A stretch of 57,764 nucleotides of DNA from Euryarchaeota archaeon UBA58 (GTDB taxonomy: Archaea; Thermoplasmatota; Poseidoniia; Poseidoniales; Thalassarchaeaceae), in assembly GCA_002498525.1 (NCBI GenBank), contig DAHR01000010.1:25216-82979 (forward strand), given 5' to 3'. Below, piece after piece: positions 34,582 to 43,149 of this stretch. How positions within the stretch are numbered: position 1 is the stretch's first letter; the number at the start of each line of letters is the position of its first letter. The notes beneath the pieces were generated by a model that worked only from the letters and a program-made list of their open reading frames with translations, was not told where the DNA came from and did not search any database. The translations under genes and the position numbers were made by a program.

Positions 34582-34604
34582 AATCATGAGTCAAATCATG
34601 AGTC
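34582..34604. promoter_or_regulatory. tandem 11-base direct repeat in the regulator/membrane-protein spacer
   Basis: AATCATGAGTC occurs twice with one base between, so copies recur every 12 bases, on one DNA face apart from slight twist. It lies in the 34405-34672 divergent spacer and could be an operator. The rest of the spacer shows no gene. Confidence 0.35.
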
Positions 34605-34672
34605 GCCTGCAAGCGCTGGCTTGGGTGACCTTCATTTTCTATTGACCCACGCATTGATTCTGAGGGGTAGGG

Positions 34673-35056
34673 ATGCTGGAGCAATTCATTCTGCGAAAAT
34701 TCTTCGTCAGCGCCTTCAACTGGGTTAAGAAGAACATCTCACAAATCGTCAATTTCATCTTCGGTTCATTCACGAAGATGCCAGTCCGAGTCAGTTTAGC
34801 AATCCTCGGTTCATCAGCCTTGACCATATCCTTCATCGCTGGGCTGCTCTTCGGTTTTCTCTCCGTCACGTTCTTTGATGATACATTCAAGCACACTTTA
34901 CAGAATGGTTTCTATGCTGTACTCTTGATCGTCTTGATTTGGGTTTCAATCGCTACTTTCATCCCGAGTCTCGAGCGCCAACCCAAGATCGTCGAGGCAC
35001 CTCCTGTACTCCAAGAACCCGACGAAACAGAGGCGGAGAGACTTCTCGAATACTGA
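34673..35056 (+). CDS. small two-span membrane protein
   Basis: 127 residues. An amphipathic N-terminus rich in Phe and Lys, then two membrane segments (LTISFIAGLLFGFLSVTFF and GFYAVLLIVLIWVSIATFI) and an acidic cytosolic tail (EPDETEAERLLEY). No family recognised. It is divergent from the HTH_10 regulator and convergent with xdhC, from which it is separated by two bases. Confidence 0.65.
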   Translation: MLEQFILRKFFVSAFNWVKKNISQIVNFIFGSFTKMPVRVSLAILGSSALTISFIAGLLFGFLSVTFFDDTFKHTLQNGFYAVLLIVLIWVSIATFIPSLERQPKIVEAPPVLQEPDETEAERLLEY

Positions 35057-35058
35057 TT

Positions 35059-35901
35059 TCATATCTTCCCGCGCTCAAGCGCAAGAATTTCAGCGCAAAC
35101 AGCCACGGCAATCTCTTCAGGACTGGTTGCGCCGATGTCGATGCCGATTGGGCATCTTACCGAATCGATCGCATCTTCTTCGATTCCGGCGTCCAGAGTT
35201 GATGTCTTGAAAGCCTTCCATTTCGATTTCGAACCGATCGCACCGATTCTCGGCCGATTCGAGCCACCCCGCCGCTGGAGTATTCCAATCAAGAGATCCT
35301 GGTCAACAGCCCAATCGTGACCGATTAGCAGGATGTCTGAGAATCGAATCAGAGCATCGCCGGCGAGAGTCTGGAGAAAAGTCTCGACGCTTCCATCATG
35401 ATTCTCGACGGCGTTCGGGTAGAGTTCGTCAGCAGCGAATTCTCGCCGCACATCGAAGACGCTATGGGCCCAGCCAAGATTGTCACAGACTGCAGCGATA
35501 GCCTGCCCACAATGTCCACCACCCGCGATCAGTATGTGGGGCACAGGCTCCAGAACCTCCAGAGAGACGGTCACTCGACCGCCGCAGAGGCTGTCCAAGG
35601 CTTCGACCTCTTTTCCTTTTGCATCGCGGTGCAGGACATAAGTCTCGACGTGACTGCCCGACGAGCCATTGATGAGCATCTGTTGCAGATGCTTCTCGAC
35701 TCGCAGTTCCAGACCCGCACCCCCAACGGTTCCGTGCCGCAAGCGTTGGTCGCTTACCGCCAAACGCGCCCCCGGTTTTCCCGGTACGCTACCACTCGCT
35801 TGAATTACTGAGGCGAGCGCGACGCGTTCGCCTCGCGCCAATCTCTCGAGAACCCATGCGAGCGTAGCGCTGGTCACGTGTGCGGAAACATGGTTCCGCA
35901 T
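35059..35901 (-). CDS. xdhC: XdhC/CoxI-family molybdenum hydroxylase maturation factor
   Basis: 280 residues. The N-terminal XdhC_CoxI domain shows RVALASVIQASGSVPGKPGARLAV (split: ASVIQASGSVPGKPGA then RLAVSD) and GTVGGAGLE. The C-terminal Rossmann domain has ILIAGGGHCGQAIAAVCDNL and DILLIGHDWAVD. These proteins bind molybdenum cofactor and help its sulfuration before insertion into xanthine oxidase-family enzymes, matching the hydroxylase 2 kb away. The start codon lies at the edge of a 20-base near-palindrome (35881-35900). Confidence 0.9.
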   Translation of the reverse strand: MRNHVSAHVTSATLAWVLERLARGERVALASVIQASGSVPGKPGARLAVSDQRLRHGTVGGAGLELRVEKHLQQMLINGSSGSHVETYVLHRDAKGKEVEALDSLCGGRVTVSLEVLEPVPHILIAGGGHCGQAIAAVCDNLGWAHSVFDVRREFAADELYPNAVENHDGSVETFLQTLAGDALIRFSDILLIGHDWAVDQDLLIGILQRRGGSNRPRIGAIGSKSKWKAFKTSTLDAGIEEDAIDSVRCPIGIDIGATSPEEIAVAVCAEILALERGKI

Positions 35902-35930
35902 TTGGACTTGTTCTGCCCTGCTGGACGCCG

Positions 35931-35948
35931 AGTTAGCCTAGGCTAACT
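35931..35948. promoter_or_regulatory. 18-base perfect palindrome, probable operator of the oxidase/ZIP operon
   Basis: AGTTAGCCTAGGCTAACT is its own reverse complement over all 18 bases. It stands between xdhC and the divergent multicopper oxidase gene, directly before a TATA-like TTTGATATG. The GTTAGCCTA core resembles boxes bound by DtxR/IdeR-type iron or manganese regulators (consensus TTAGGTTAGCCTAACC), which suits a metal-handling operon. Confidence 0.6.
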
Positions 35949-36041
35949 TTGATATGCGAGCTTCCATGGGAGAGACATAGTGGTTCACGAGAGGGCGCGA
36001 ATCCTCAGCACCGAGCAGCACTTCGCGAAAGAGGTTTGAAG

Positions 36042-37025
36042 ATGTTTTCTGGAAGATTGCAACGGGGTCCGAATGCCCTGTTTCTGGCCATCATCATCCT
36101 CTTTGGATTGACCATCGCTCTGCCGACCGAACTTCTTCTGGAGGATGTCTCGATGGGGGGTCGCGACAAGGTCGGTCACACAGAGTCCCATTCTGAATCT
36201 CAATTGGCCTGTTCGCCCGACGATTCGTATCTCAAACAATTCTCCTTGACCGCTCAGTACACCGATTGGGAGTTCACCCTCGGTGGGTCGATCGATGCTT
36301 GGACATTCGATGGAATTATTCCCGCCCCGTTGCTCTGTGCCAATCTTGGCGATACAATCGAGGTGTCTCTGACGAACACTTTGGAGGTTCCTGTGTCTTT
36401 CCATGTGCATCTCAATCCTCCAGAAGGTGTTGTGAATCCGGAACAGGTCGCGCCTGAACAGACAGGCGTATTCAGCTTCCTCGCTAATCAAGCGGGAACT
36501 TACCTCTACCACGATCTGGCGAACGGTAACGAGGGCACTGGCCGAGGTTTGTACGGCGCGCTAATCGTTCGCGACGGCATACCTGAAGTCGATCACGAAA
36601 TCGTCGTCATTCTGGGTGAATACCAACCCGATTATCACCCTGATACCTATGCTGCCATCGTCAACGGCTTCGCCTTCCCCTACCTGCCTGCCTGGAACTT
36701 CGAATTAGGCGAGCGTGTACAGGTGCATCTGCTCAACATCGGTCCATCCGAGGAACATACATTCCATATCCACGGACATCGATGGATCGATTCTGACGAA
36801 GGTCGGCCGATCGACAACAAGTTCCTCAGCCCACATTCAGCGGTCTATCATCCAGAGATCTCGCGGCCAGAAGGATTCATCCCCCTCGCAAGCGCCTTGG
36901 TCGATGATGTGTCGGTCTTCGCTTTCAATGCAGATTCGGCTGGTGAGTGGATGTATCACTGCCATATCTATGACCATATCAATGCTGGAATGATGGGTCA
37001 TCTGGAAGTCCAGGAGGCCGAATGA
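36042..37025 (+). CDS. two-domain multicopper oxidase, membrane-anchored
   Basis: 327 residues from the ATG at 36042, preceded by GAGGT at good spacing. N-terminal signal anchor (ALFLAIIILFGLTIALP), then two cupredoxin domains. Copper ligands: HVH in domain 1 (SFHVHLNPP), a single His in YLYHDL where HDH is usual, HTFHIHGH in domain 2, and the C-terminal MYHCHIYDHINAGMMG that binds the type 1 and trinuclear coppers. Family members oxidise metal ions (Fe, Mn, Cu), phenols or reduce nitrite. With a ZIP transporter in the same operon, metal oxidation is favoured. It overlaps the next gene by ATGA. Confidence 0.85.
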   Translation: MFSGRLQRGPNALFLAIIILFGLTIALPTELLLEDVSMGGRDKVGHTESHSESQLACSPDDSYLKQFSLTAQYTDWEFTLGGSIDAWTFDGIIPAPLLCANLGDTIEVSLTNTLEVPVSFHVHLNPPEGVVNPEQVAPEQTGVFSFLANQAGTYLYHDLANGNEGTGRGLYGALIVRDGIPEVDHEIVVILGEYQPDYHPDTYAAIVNGFAFPYLPAWNFELGERVQVHLLNIGPSEEHTFHIHGHRWIDSDEGRPIDNKFLSPHSAVYHPEISRPEGFIPLASALVDDVSVFAFNADSAGEWMYHCHIYDHINAGMMGHLEVQEAE

Positions 37026-38044
37026 TGGACGATTCCTCGATGATCTTCTCCGGTCAAGCGCCGATCATCGTCTTCGTATTTCTCGTCCTGTTCGAGTTAC
37101 TCACACCCTCAATCCTCCTCGATTTCAACGATGGCCAGCCGGCAGAACCGGAGCAACTCGGTCACACCGGAGCCCACGACAGCCCAGAATTACTATGCAA
37201 TCTACCAGCCGGTAACGATGTCCGCCGCTACGAATTGGTCGCACAGGCAGCGGACTGGGAAATCGCCCCAGACCACATAATTCAAATCTGGACATTCAAC
37301 GGCTCCGTGCCTGGACCAACAATCTGCGCCAGAGTCGGAGACAGGCTGGAAATCACTCTCACAAACCGCCTATCGACAATCGCTTCATTCCACGCGCACG
37401 GCCTGGCCTTTGACAGCGACAGCGACGGCACATTCCTCTCGAATTCCTTCGTCCCACCCGGCGGCTCGAGAACCTACTACTTCGAAGCATTACCCGATTC
37501 GGTCGGGACTTGGGCATACCACGACAGCGTCGCTGAATTGGACAAGGAACCATTCCTCCACGGCTTGACGATTCCTGAGAGTGGCGAAGGTATCGAGAGA
37601 GGGATGTACGGTGCGATAATCGTCGTCGATGGCACCGAAGAACCAGTCGATCACGAGGTATTGCTCTTACTCGGCGATGTTGGACCGGAGGTGACGCGCA
37701 AGGGATCATTCGAAGTCATAAATGGGCGTGTGGCTCCTTTGACTCCTGAAATAACTCTGGTAGAGGGTGAGAAAGTTCGATTCCGCATCATCAATGTCGG
37801 GCCGAACGATGCTCATGATTTCTATGTCAGCGGCCACGTTTTGGAGAATGATCACAATTCACAGGTCATCGATGGCGTGACGACAACCGATGAGATGTGG
37901 TCGGTCTCTCTGGGTTCGCTGACCTTCGGTGATTGGCTGATGACCGCTGGAGAAGCTGGTGAATATTCCTACGCGTGCAGCGTTTCAGGTCATATCGAGG
38001 CCGGCATGCAGGGGCGACTGAAAGTGATCCCAGGAGATGAATGA
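37022..38044 (+). CDS. second multicopper-oxidase-like cupredoxin with degenerate copper sites
   Basis: 340 residues, paralogous to the preceding protein, with an N-terminal anchor (APIIVFVFLVLFELL). Domain 1 keeps HAH (SFHAHGLAF) and one His in WAYHDS. In domain 2 the HxxHxH motif is reduced to DAHDFYVSGH, and HCH is replaced by ACS in YSYACSVSGHIEAGMQG. The type 1 copper Cys, His and Met remain. It therefore may only transfer electrons or bind copper, perhaps pairing with the first oxidase. The ZIP gene starts at the base after its stop. Confidence 0.82.
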   Translation: MMDDSSMIFSGQAPIIVFVFLVLFELLTPSILLDFNDGQPAEPEQLGHTGAHDSPELLCNLPAGNDVRRYELVAQAADWEIAPDHIIQIWTFNGSVPGPTICARVGDRLEITLTNRLSTIASFHAHGLAFDSDSDGTFLSNSFVPPGGSRTYYFEALPDSVGTWAYHDSVAELDKEPFLHGLTIPESGEGIERGMYGAIIVVDGTEEPVDHEVLLLLGDVGPEVTRKGSFEVINGRVAPLTPEITLVEGEKVRFRIINVGPNDAHDFYVSGHVLENDHNSQVIDGVTTTDEMWSVSLGSLTFGDWLMTAGEAGEYSYACSVSGHIEAGMQGRLKVIPGDE

Positions 38045-38890
38045 ATGTTGGATATTCTTTGGTTAGCGATCTTGTTGGGATTGTACATCGGCGTGATTCC
38101 AGTCTACATAGGAATGCTGCCAATCGATAGATTCCGGAATCTCGATCCAAAATGGATGACCTTCCTCCTCTGCTTCACCGTTGGAGTTCTGCTCTTCCTG
38201 CTGATTGACCTCGGTGCCGAGGCGATGGAAGAGGCTGACAGCTTCATCGCAGCGATGCAGGTTGCCGACACTGCGACCGGCTCGGTTCCGGCTCTGGATA
38301 TGGCAATTTTCGATTTGTTAGGGCTGTCCCTCGCACCTCATGCTGGATATGCGATTCTCATCTTTGGATTGACTCTCGGTCTGCTCGGGCTGGTCTATGT
38401 CGACGAGAGGATTCGTGGGCGAGTGGATACCTCGAGTGGCGAGAAGCTCGCTTGGTTGATCGCGCTTGCAATCGGCCTTCACAATATGGGTGAAGGATTG
38501 GCCGTGGGCATCACCGTCAGCGCGGGTGTGACTGCGCTGGCGAATTCGCTCATAGTCGGTTTCGCTCTGCACAATCTCTCAGAGGGAATCGCCATAATTG
38601 GACCTCTTGCCAAGAGTGGTGAGTTGCCGAGTATCAAGCGCCTACTGGGGTTGGGTGCACTGGCCGGTGGACCGACAATCTTGGGTGCATATATCGGTTT
38701 GACTTGGTTCGCAAACAGCCTCGCTATCTTCTTCTTCGCCATCGCTGCTGGCGCTGTGCTTTACGTCGTCGTCGAGGTTCTCGCGGGTCTGCGAAAGGAT
38801 GGCACTTCTCTCAACGCTTGGTCGTTGCACGGTGGTGTGCTGGCTGGAATCCTCGTGATGTACGTCACGAGTCTCTTCGTAGCGCTCTGA
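38045..38890 (+). CDS. ZIP-family metal transporter
   Basis: 281 residues with about eight membrane segments. The paired metal-binding motifs of ZIP proteins are clear: AIGLHNMGEGLAVG in segment 4 and FALHNLSEGIAI in segment 5. An acidic loop follows segment 2. ZIP proteins import Zn, Fe or Mn. It begins directly after the second oxidase stop (TGAATG), so the three are one operon. Import of a metal whose oxidation state the oxidases change is a reasonable reading. Its 3' end overlaps the convergent mocA gene by 26 bases. Confidence 0.9.
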   Translation: MLDILWLAILLGLYIGVIPVYIGMLPIDRFRNLDPKWMTFLLCFTVGVLLFLLIDLGAEAMEEADSFIAAMQVADTATGSVPALDMAIFDLLGLSLAPHAGYAILIFGLTLGLLGLVYVDERIRGRVDTSSGEKLAWLIALAIGLHNMGEGLAVGITVSAGVTALANSLIVGFALHNLSEGIAIIGPLAKSGELPSIKRLLGLGALAGGPTILGAYIGLTWFANSLAIFFFAIAAGAVLYVVVEVLAGLRKDGTSLNAWSLHGGVLAGILVMYVTSLFVAL

Positions 38891-39422
38891 GTCTTTCGAC
38901 ATCAGATCTGGTGTCGATGTTCAAGTGCAGGTCTGGGTCATCGACTTCGATGCGCTTCGGCTCTATCAGGTCGCGCAATGGCGTGTCGGGAGCCGCGTCT
39001 TGAATGACTTGTGCATCAGCGGCCGAGATAGCCACAGGATGCCCACCGCGTCCTTTTGAGGTTGGACAGGCCGTCTCCTCAGATTCGGTCAGAAGTGCCA
39101 ATGTCGAAGCGGAGAAACCCGGCCTGTCGACCGGCACGATCAGAACTGGTCCGCCACCGAGTGCAGCAAGGCCGCACTGGATGCTGCCGGTACGCCCTAG
39201 CCCGGGTTCAGGATTGACGACGATGTGAGCCTCGGGTAACCGGAGGCGAATCCCTTCCACGAGTTCGGCCCGAGTCACTACAGTCACTTCGAGCCCAGCC
39301 TCGGCAAGCAGATTGACAACCACTTCGATCAGAGTCTGTCCATCGACATCGACCAGAGGCTTTGGTTCACCGAGCCGGGTACTCGCACCAGCAGCCAGAA
39401 GAACGGCTCGCTCAATCGCCAT
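38865..39422 (-). CDS. mocA: MocA-type molybdopterin nucleotidyltransferase
   Basis: 185 residues from the ATG at 39422. The nucleotide-binding start is AVLLAAGASTRLGEPKPLV, followed by GRTGSIQCGLAAL, LIVPVDRPG and GGHPVAI. This pattern is that of MobA/MocA, which add a nucleotide to molybdopterin; xanthine oxidase-type enzymes in prokaryotes often need the cytosine dinucleotide made by MocA. That fits the hydroxylase and xdhC nearby. It overlaps the end of the subtilase gene by 11 bases. Confidence 0.82.
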   Translation of the reverse strand: MAIERAVLLAAGASTRLGEPKPLVDVDGQTLIEVVVNLLAEAGLEVTVVTRAELVEGIRLRLPEAHIVVNPEPGLGRTGSIQCGLAALGGGPVLIVPVDRPGFSASTLALLTESEETACPTSKGRGGHPVAISAADAQVIQDAAPDTPLRDLIEPKRIEVDDPDLHLNIDTRSDVERLRALRRDS

Positions 39423-41421
39423 CATCGGATTCGGAATCATCCTCGCTCATGATTGATTCGATGGCTTCATCCATCTCCTCGTCGTAATCATCATCATCAT
39501 CGAAATAACCGCGCTCGTGCAATCGCACGCCAGCGAAAGTGAGCGCTGCAAGAAGCACCAGCACCAACAGAGCGAGCAATCCGACGAGCAGACCCATGAA
39601 TGAACCTCCTGAATCCGTCGTCACCGACTTCTCCTCTCCCATCAGGTGAATACTGACCGCCAAGTTCGTTGAAGCCTGATCATCCTTGATGGCTCGAACC
39701 AGAATCACCTGATTGCCTTCGATCGTGTTATTCGGCAGAAACTGCAAGCGGTCGACGAGCAGCGAATGAGTCACCTCGAACTGCTCGTCGCCAACCTCGA
39801 AATCAGCCAGATTCATCCAATTATCTCGCATATCCCAAGTTCGCCATTGGATGCGCATCGCCCCACCCTCAACGGCGAAAGCCACGAAGCCACCTTGGTC
39901 GACGTGAACCCGATTGTCTTGACCAATCTCACTTGACAATGTGATGTTCAGCGCGAGATTGAGCTCGTAGACTCTGTTGGCAGCCTCTTCAACAGCCGGT
40001 TGGGCATTGACGTGCCCGTGTCCGTAGACGTTGTTTTGCCGGTTTTTGGGAATCGCATCTTCGGCGCAGGGTTCGTTCGCAGCCATGTAGTGGCATTGTC
40101 GATAGGTCGAAGTTTCCTGCATGATATTGCGAATATCGAAGGGTGAAAGATCGGGATTCGCTTGGTACATCAACACCGCCACGCCGGCCGCGCCAGGGGT
40201 TGCCATGCTGGTTCCGGACATCGCCGTATAGCCGGTTCCCGTGTTGGCCTCGACTGACATCACACTGCTGCCGACGAAGGCGAGATTCGGTTTGATGCGT
40301 CCTTCCTCGGTCGGCCCTTGGCTCGAGTAGACTGCGATTGCTGTGTTCTTGTCGAGGGCGCCGACCGTGATGACGTCTTCAGCGCTGCCGGGTGTTCCTA
40401 TCTGGGCGCTGAAGGCGGCGTTGCCAGCAGCGATGAAGAGAGCAACGCCTGCTCGCATCATCTCGTTTGCCATGCGATTGACTGATTCTTGTTCGGAGGT
40501 AGTCCATTCTGAGACTGCAGGTCCGCCAAGACTCATGCTGGCGGCTCGGATGTTGAAGTCATGGCGCTTGTCGACAGTCCACTGCATGCCTGCCATCACT
40601 TGGGCGTAAGAGCCGCTGCCGCTGCCTGAAAGGACCTTGACTCCGACGAGGTTGGCCTGTGGTGCAATTCCGATGTACTCGTATGTCGGTGCCCCGGTTC
40701 CGGTGGTTATGCCGGCGCAGTGGCTGCCGTGGCCGTGGTCATCGTAAGGCTCTACTTCGGTGCCGTTGGTCTTGTCTGGATTGTTGATGGCGTCGTAGAA
40801 TCCGAGGATCTTCGGGTCGTGGGTCCTGTTGTCATCATCGAGGTCGTCGATTCCTGAATGGTTGCCATCTATTCCTGTATCGATGATGGCCATGGTGATA
40901 CCGGCTCCAGTGTAGCCGGTATCCTGCCAGACGAGGTCGACGCCGTGGGTCGGCTTGACATCGTTCATCAGAACTTCGAGTCGACCGTCGAGCTCGACGA
41001 AGACTACGCCGGGAAGTGAAACGATATCGTCGATTCTGTCGAGGTCGACTCGGCCGGCGATCGAGTGTATCAGCCAGTATCTGAATTGGGTTTCAAAGCC
41101 GACCTCTCGCTCGAGCATCTGCTCATCCGCAGCATTCGGTTCGTGGTCGAAATCGACGATGACACTGATTCGACCAGCATCGTCGACGTAATCGTAGTGA
41201 GTCGAATATGGGGCGACCCAGATGGCGTCGTGGACGCGGTCTTGGTCGAGGTCCATGTTGGTATTCTCCCACCAGAGGAGTGTCCTTTCATCGACAACAT
41301 CGAGGGGGTCTTGAGGTTGTTCAGAGGGTAGAGGGACCGCGGCTGCGAGGGCGGGAACGAGCATCAGCGCAAGGATGGTGAAAGCGGTCAGCCGCCCGAG
41401 GTAATCCGTCGAATCGCTCAT
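39412..41421 (-). CDS. membrane-anchored subtilisin-family (S8) protease
   Basis: 669 residues from the ATG at 41421; an upstream in-frame extension of 36 codons runs towards the acyl-CoA dehydrogenase stop and is rejected. Signal peptide (AFTILALMLVPALAAAVP), a propeptide-like region to about 165, then the catalytic triad: Asp in MAIIDTGIDGNHS, His in HGHGSHCAGI and Ser in MSGTSMATPGAAG. A C-terminal beta domain precedes a membrane segment (GLLVGLLALLVLVLLAALTFAG) and a long Asp/Glu tail. It is a secreted, cell-attached peptidase. Confidence 0.93.
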   Translation of the reverse strand: MSDSTDYLGRLTAFTILALMLVPALAAAVPLPSEQPQDPLDVVDERTLLWWENTNMDLDQDRVHDAIWVAPYSTHYDYVDDAGRISVIVDFDHEPNAADEQMLEREVGFETQFRYWLIHSIAGRVDLDRIDDIVSLPGVVFVELDGRLEVLMNDVKPTHGVDLVWQDTGYTGAGITMAIIDTGIDGNHSGIDDLDDDNRTHDPKILGFYDAINNPDKTNGTEVEPYDDHGHGSHCAGITTGTGAPTYEYIGIAPQANLVGVKVLSGSGSGSYAQVMAGMQWTVDKRHDFNIRAASMSLGGPAVSEWTTSEQESVNRMANEMMRAGVALFIAAGNAAFSAQIGTPGSAEDVITVGALDKNTAIAVYSSQGPTEEGRIKPNLAFVGSSVMSVEANTGTGYTAMSGTSMATPGAAGVAVLMYQANPDLSPFDIRNIMQETSTYRQCHYMAANEPCAEDAIPKNRQNNVYGHGHVNAQPAVEEAANRVYELNLALNITLSSEIGQDNRVHVDQGGFVAFAVEGGAMRIQWRTWDMRDNWMNLADFEVGDEQFEVTHSLLVDRLQFLPNNTIEGNQVILVRAIKDDQASTNLAVSIHLMGEEKSVTTDSGGSFMGLLVGLLALLVLVLLAALTFAGVRLHERGYFDDDDDYDEEMDEAIESIMSEDDSESDDGD

Positions 41422-41518
41422 GGTAATCGCCTTCGGGGCATCGCGGACCGACTTTGAAGGAAACGGTTGGCTGACCGAACAGCCCCTTGGGCTGAATCGC
41501 CGTTGTTCCGAAGTGAAA

Positions 41519-42667
41519 TCACAAGTCACGAGTCATCTCGCGACCGATGATCATGCGTTGAATCTGGCTGCTGCCTTCGTAGATCTGCAGAACCTTGGCA
41601 GCCCGCATCAAGCGGGCGACGGGATATTCTTCTGAGTAGCCATAACCACCGAAGATCTGCACCGCATCGGTGGTGATCTCCATGCAGGAATCAGCGGCGA
41701 AGCGCTTGGCGTGGGCAGCGCTCTCGGTGTTGCGGATTCCATTGTCCGCCTCCCATGCGGTTCGCCATGTCAGGAGGCGGCTCGCTTCGATCTTCGTCTT
41801 CATGTCGGCGAGCATGAATTGGATCGCTTGATGCCGATGCAGCTTCTTGCCGAAGGTCTCGCGCTCATCGGAGTACTGCAAGGCATGTTCGAAGGCGGCG
41901 CGGCTGGTTCCGACCGCCTGTGCTGCGACGTTCGGACGAGACAGATCGAAGGCTTTCATGGCGTTGAACCAGCCGTTACCTTCCCTACCGCCGATGAGGT
42001 TCTCGACGGGTACGTGGACATCGTCGAATAGGACCCCTCGAGTGTCGGATGCGCGTTGCCCCATGTTTGACTCCTTCTTGCCCAGTTCGACGCCATCCCA
42101 GGCCGATTCGACAATAAAGCTGCTCATGCCTTTGTAGCCAGCGGACTTGTCGGTGAATGCCAGCACGAAGAACCAGTCAGCATGACCGGCTCCGGTGATG
42201 AACATCTTCTCGCCGTTGAGGATGTAATGGTCGCCATCTCGAACCGCCAGCGATTCGATGCTGGCGACATCGCTGCCTGCGGCAGGCTCAGTCACACAAT
42301 AGGAGGCGATCTTCGGGGCTGAGGTCAAACGCCCGAGATACTCGATCTTCTGTTCCTCGGTCCCTCCTGTGATGACCGGACCGGCTGTCAAACCGTTCGA
42401 ATAGGCAGCTGTGCTGAAGCCAGGATCACCCCAGGCGAATTCCTCTGTGACCAGAACCTCGTCAGCGATTCCCATCCCCATGCCACCGTATTCCTCAGGC
42501 ACGTGCAGATTGGTCAGGCCGAGGCCATGAGCCTCAGCGATAACATCCATCGGGAATTCATTTGCATCGTCCCAGTGCTTCGCATGGGGCCGAATCGAGT
42601 CTTGCGCGAATTCGTGCGCAAGTTCCCTGAGCATCTCCTGCTCCTCTGACAAGCGGAACTCGACCAT
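41519..42667 (-). CDS. acyl-CoA dehydrogenase
   Basis: 382 residues, full length. Family signatures: YCVTEPAAGSDVASIES, FITGAGHADW, the catalytic Glu region IYEGSSQIQRMIIGRE at the end, and FGGYGYSEEYPVARLMR. FAD-dependent enzyme that dehydrogenates acyl-CoA esters, including those from fatty or branched-chain amino acids; the nearby 2-oxoacid dehydrogenase E1 suits the latter. No electron-transfer flavoprotein gene in the window. It is separated from the subtilase gene by about 97 bases. Confidence 0.93.
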   Translation of the reverse strand: MVEFRLSEEQEMLRELAHEFAQDSIRPHAKHWDDANEFPMDVIAEAHGLGLTNLHVPEEYGGMGMGIADEVLVTEEFAWGDPGFSTAAYSNGLTAGPVITGGTEEQKIEYLGRLTSAPKIASYCVTEPAAGSDVASIESLAVRDGDHYILNGEKMFITGAGHADWFFVLAFTDKSAGYKGMSSFIVESAWDGVELGKKESNMGQRASDTRGVLFDDVHVPVENLIGGREGNGWFNAMKAFDLSRPNVAAQAVGTSRAAFEHALQYSDERETFGKKLHRHQAIQFMLADMKTKIEASRLLTWRTAWEADNGIRNTESAAHAKRFAADSCMEITTDAVQIFGGYGYSEEYPVARLMRAAKVLQIYEGSSQIQRMIIGREMTRDL

Positions 42668-42757
42668 GATGCTGCCAGCGGTGCATCCGACTTAGCGGTT
42701 CGCCCTGATGTGGCTAACGATTCGCAAGGGGCGATGAATCTCACATACTTCTGAGAA

Positions 42758-42775
42758 CACCCCCCTAAGGGGGTG
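42758..42775. other. perfect 7-bp GC-rich hairpin in the acyl-CoA dehydrogenase upstream region
   Basis: CACCCCC and GGGGGTG flank a four-base CTAA loop, about 90 bases before the acyl-CoA dehydrogenase start. It could be an operator or RNA hairpin. It lies in the 42668-43149 stretch, which has only a doubtful short gene besides. Confidence 0.4.
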
Positions 42776-42878
42776 GATAACAGAGGCTCAGCACAACGAT
42801 TCCAAACGGCTGATATACGAGTTGTGACTTCGCCGACCTATCCCGAATAAGGGGACACGAACCTGAGGTGAGAAACAC

Positions 42879-43055
42879 ATGCAGACCAATGCCCAAGACA
42901 ATGAGGGCTTCACCGCCCTTGGATTGACATCCGACCGCAATGAAGGAGCAACGACTCCGAATCATTCTATGTGGGTGCGTCCGATGTGTTGGCGTATGCG
43001 AGTGCGTTCTGTTACCGAAGGGGAGGGTGAGACTTGGGCGCTCAACGTGTCCTGA
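42879..43055 (+). CDS. possible small protein of 58 residues
   Basis: The ATG at 42879 is preceded by GAGGTGAG at proper spacing and, further up, by a TATA-like TGATATAC near 42811. The 58-residue product is Arg- and Trp-containing (HSMWVRPMCWRMRVRSV) with two possible start-region Met and an acidic stretch; no known family. It occupies most of an otherwise empty 480-base interval ahead of the sulfoxide reductase gene. Codon pattern is unconvincing, so it is a candidate only. Confidence 0.3.
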   Translation: MQTNAQDNEGFTALGLTSDRNEGATTPNHSMWVRPMCWRMRVRSVTEGEGETWALNVS

Positions 43056-43149
43056 ATCGTCAGTCCCACACCAACTTGATTGAATCGCCCGGCGTCGGGC
43101 TCGTCCATTTCGGGACGACTTTCGAGATTCCTATCAGCGAGGTGTCGGC

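Noticed and set aside
35810..35840. Inverted repeat GAGGCGA/TCGCCTC
   Set aside because: Lies within xdhC coding sequence, a by-product of GC-rich codons; no positional logic.
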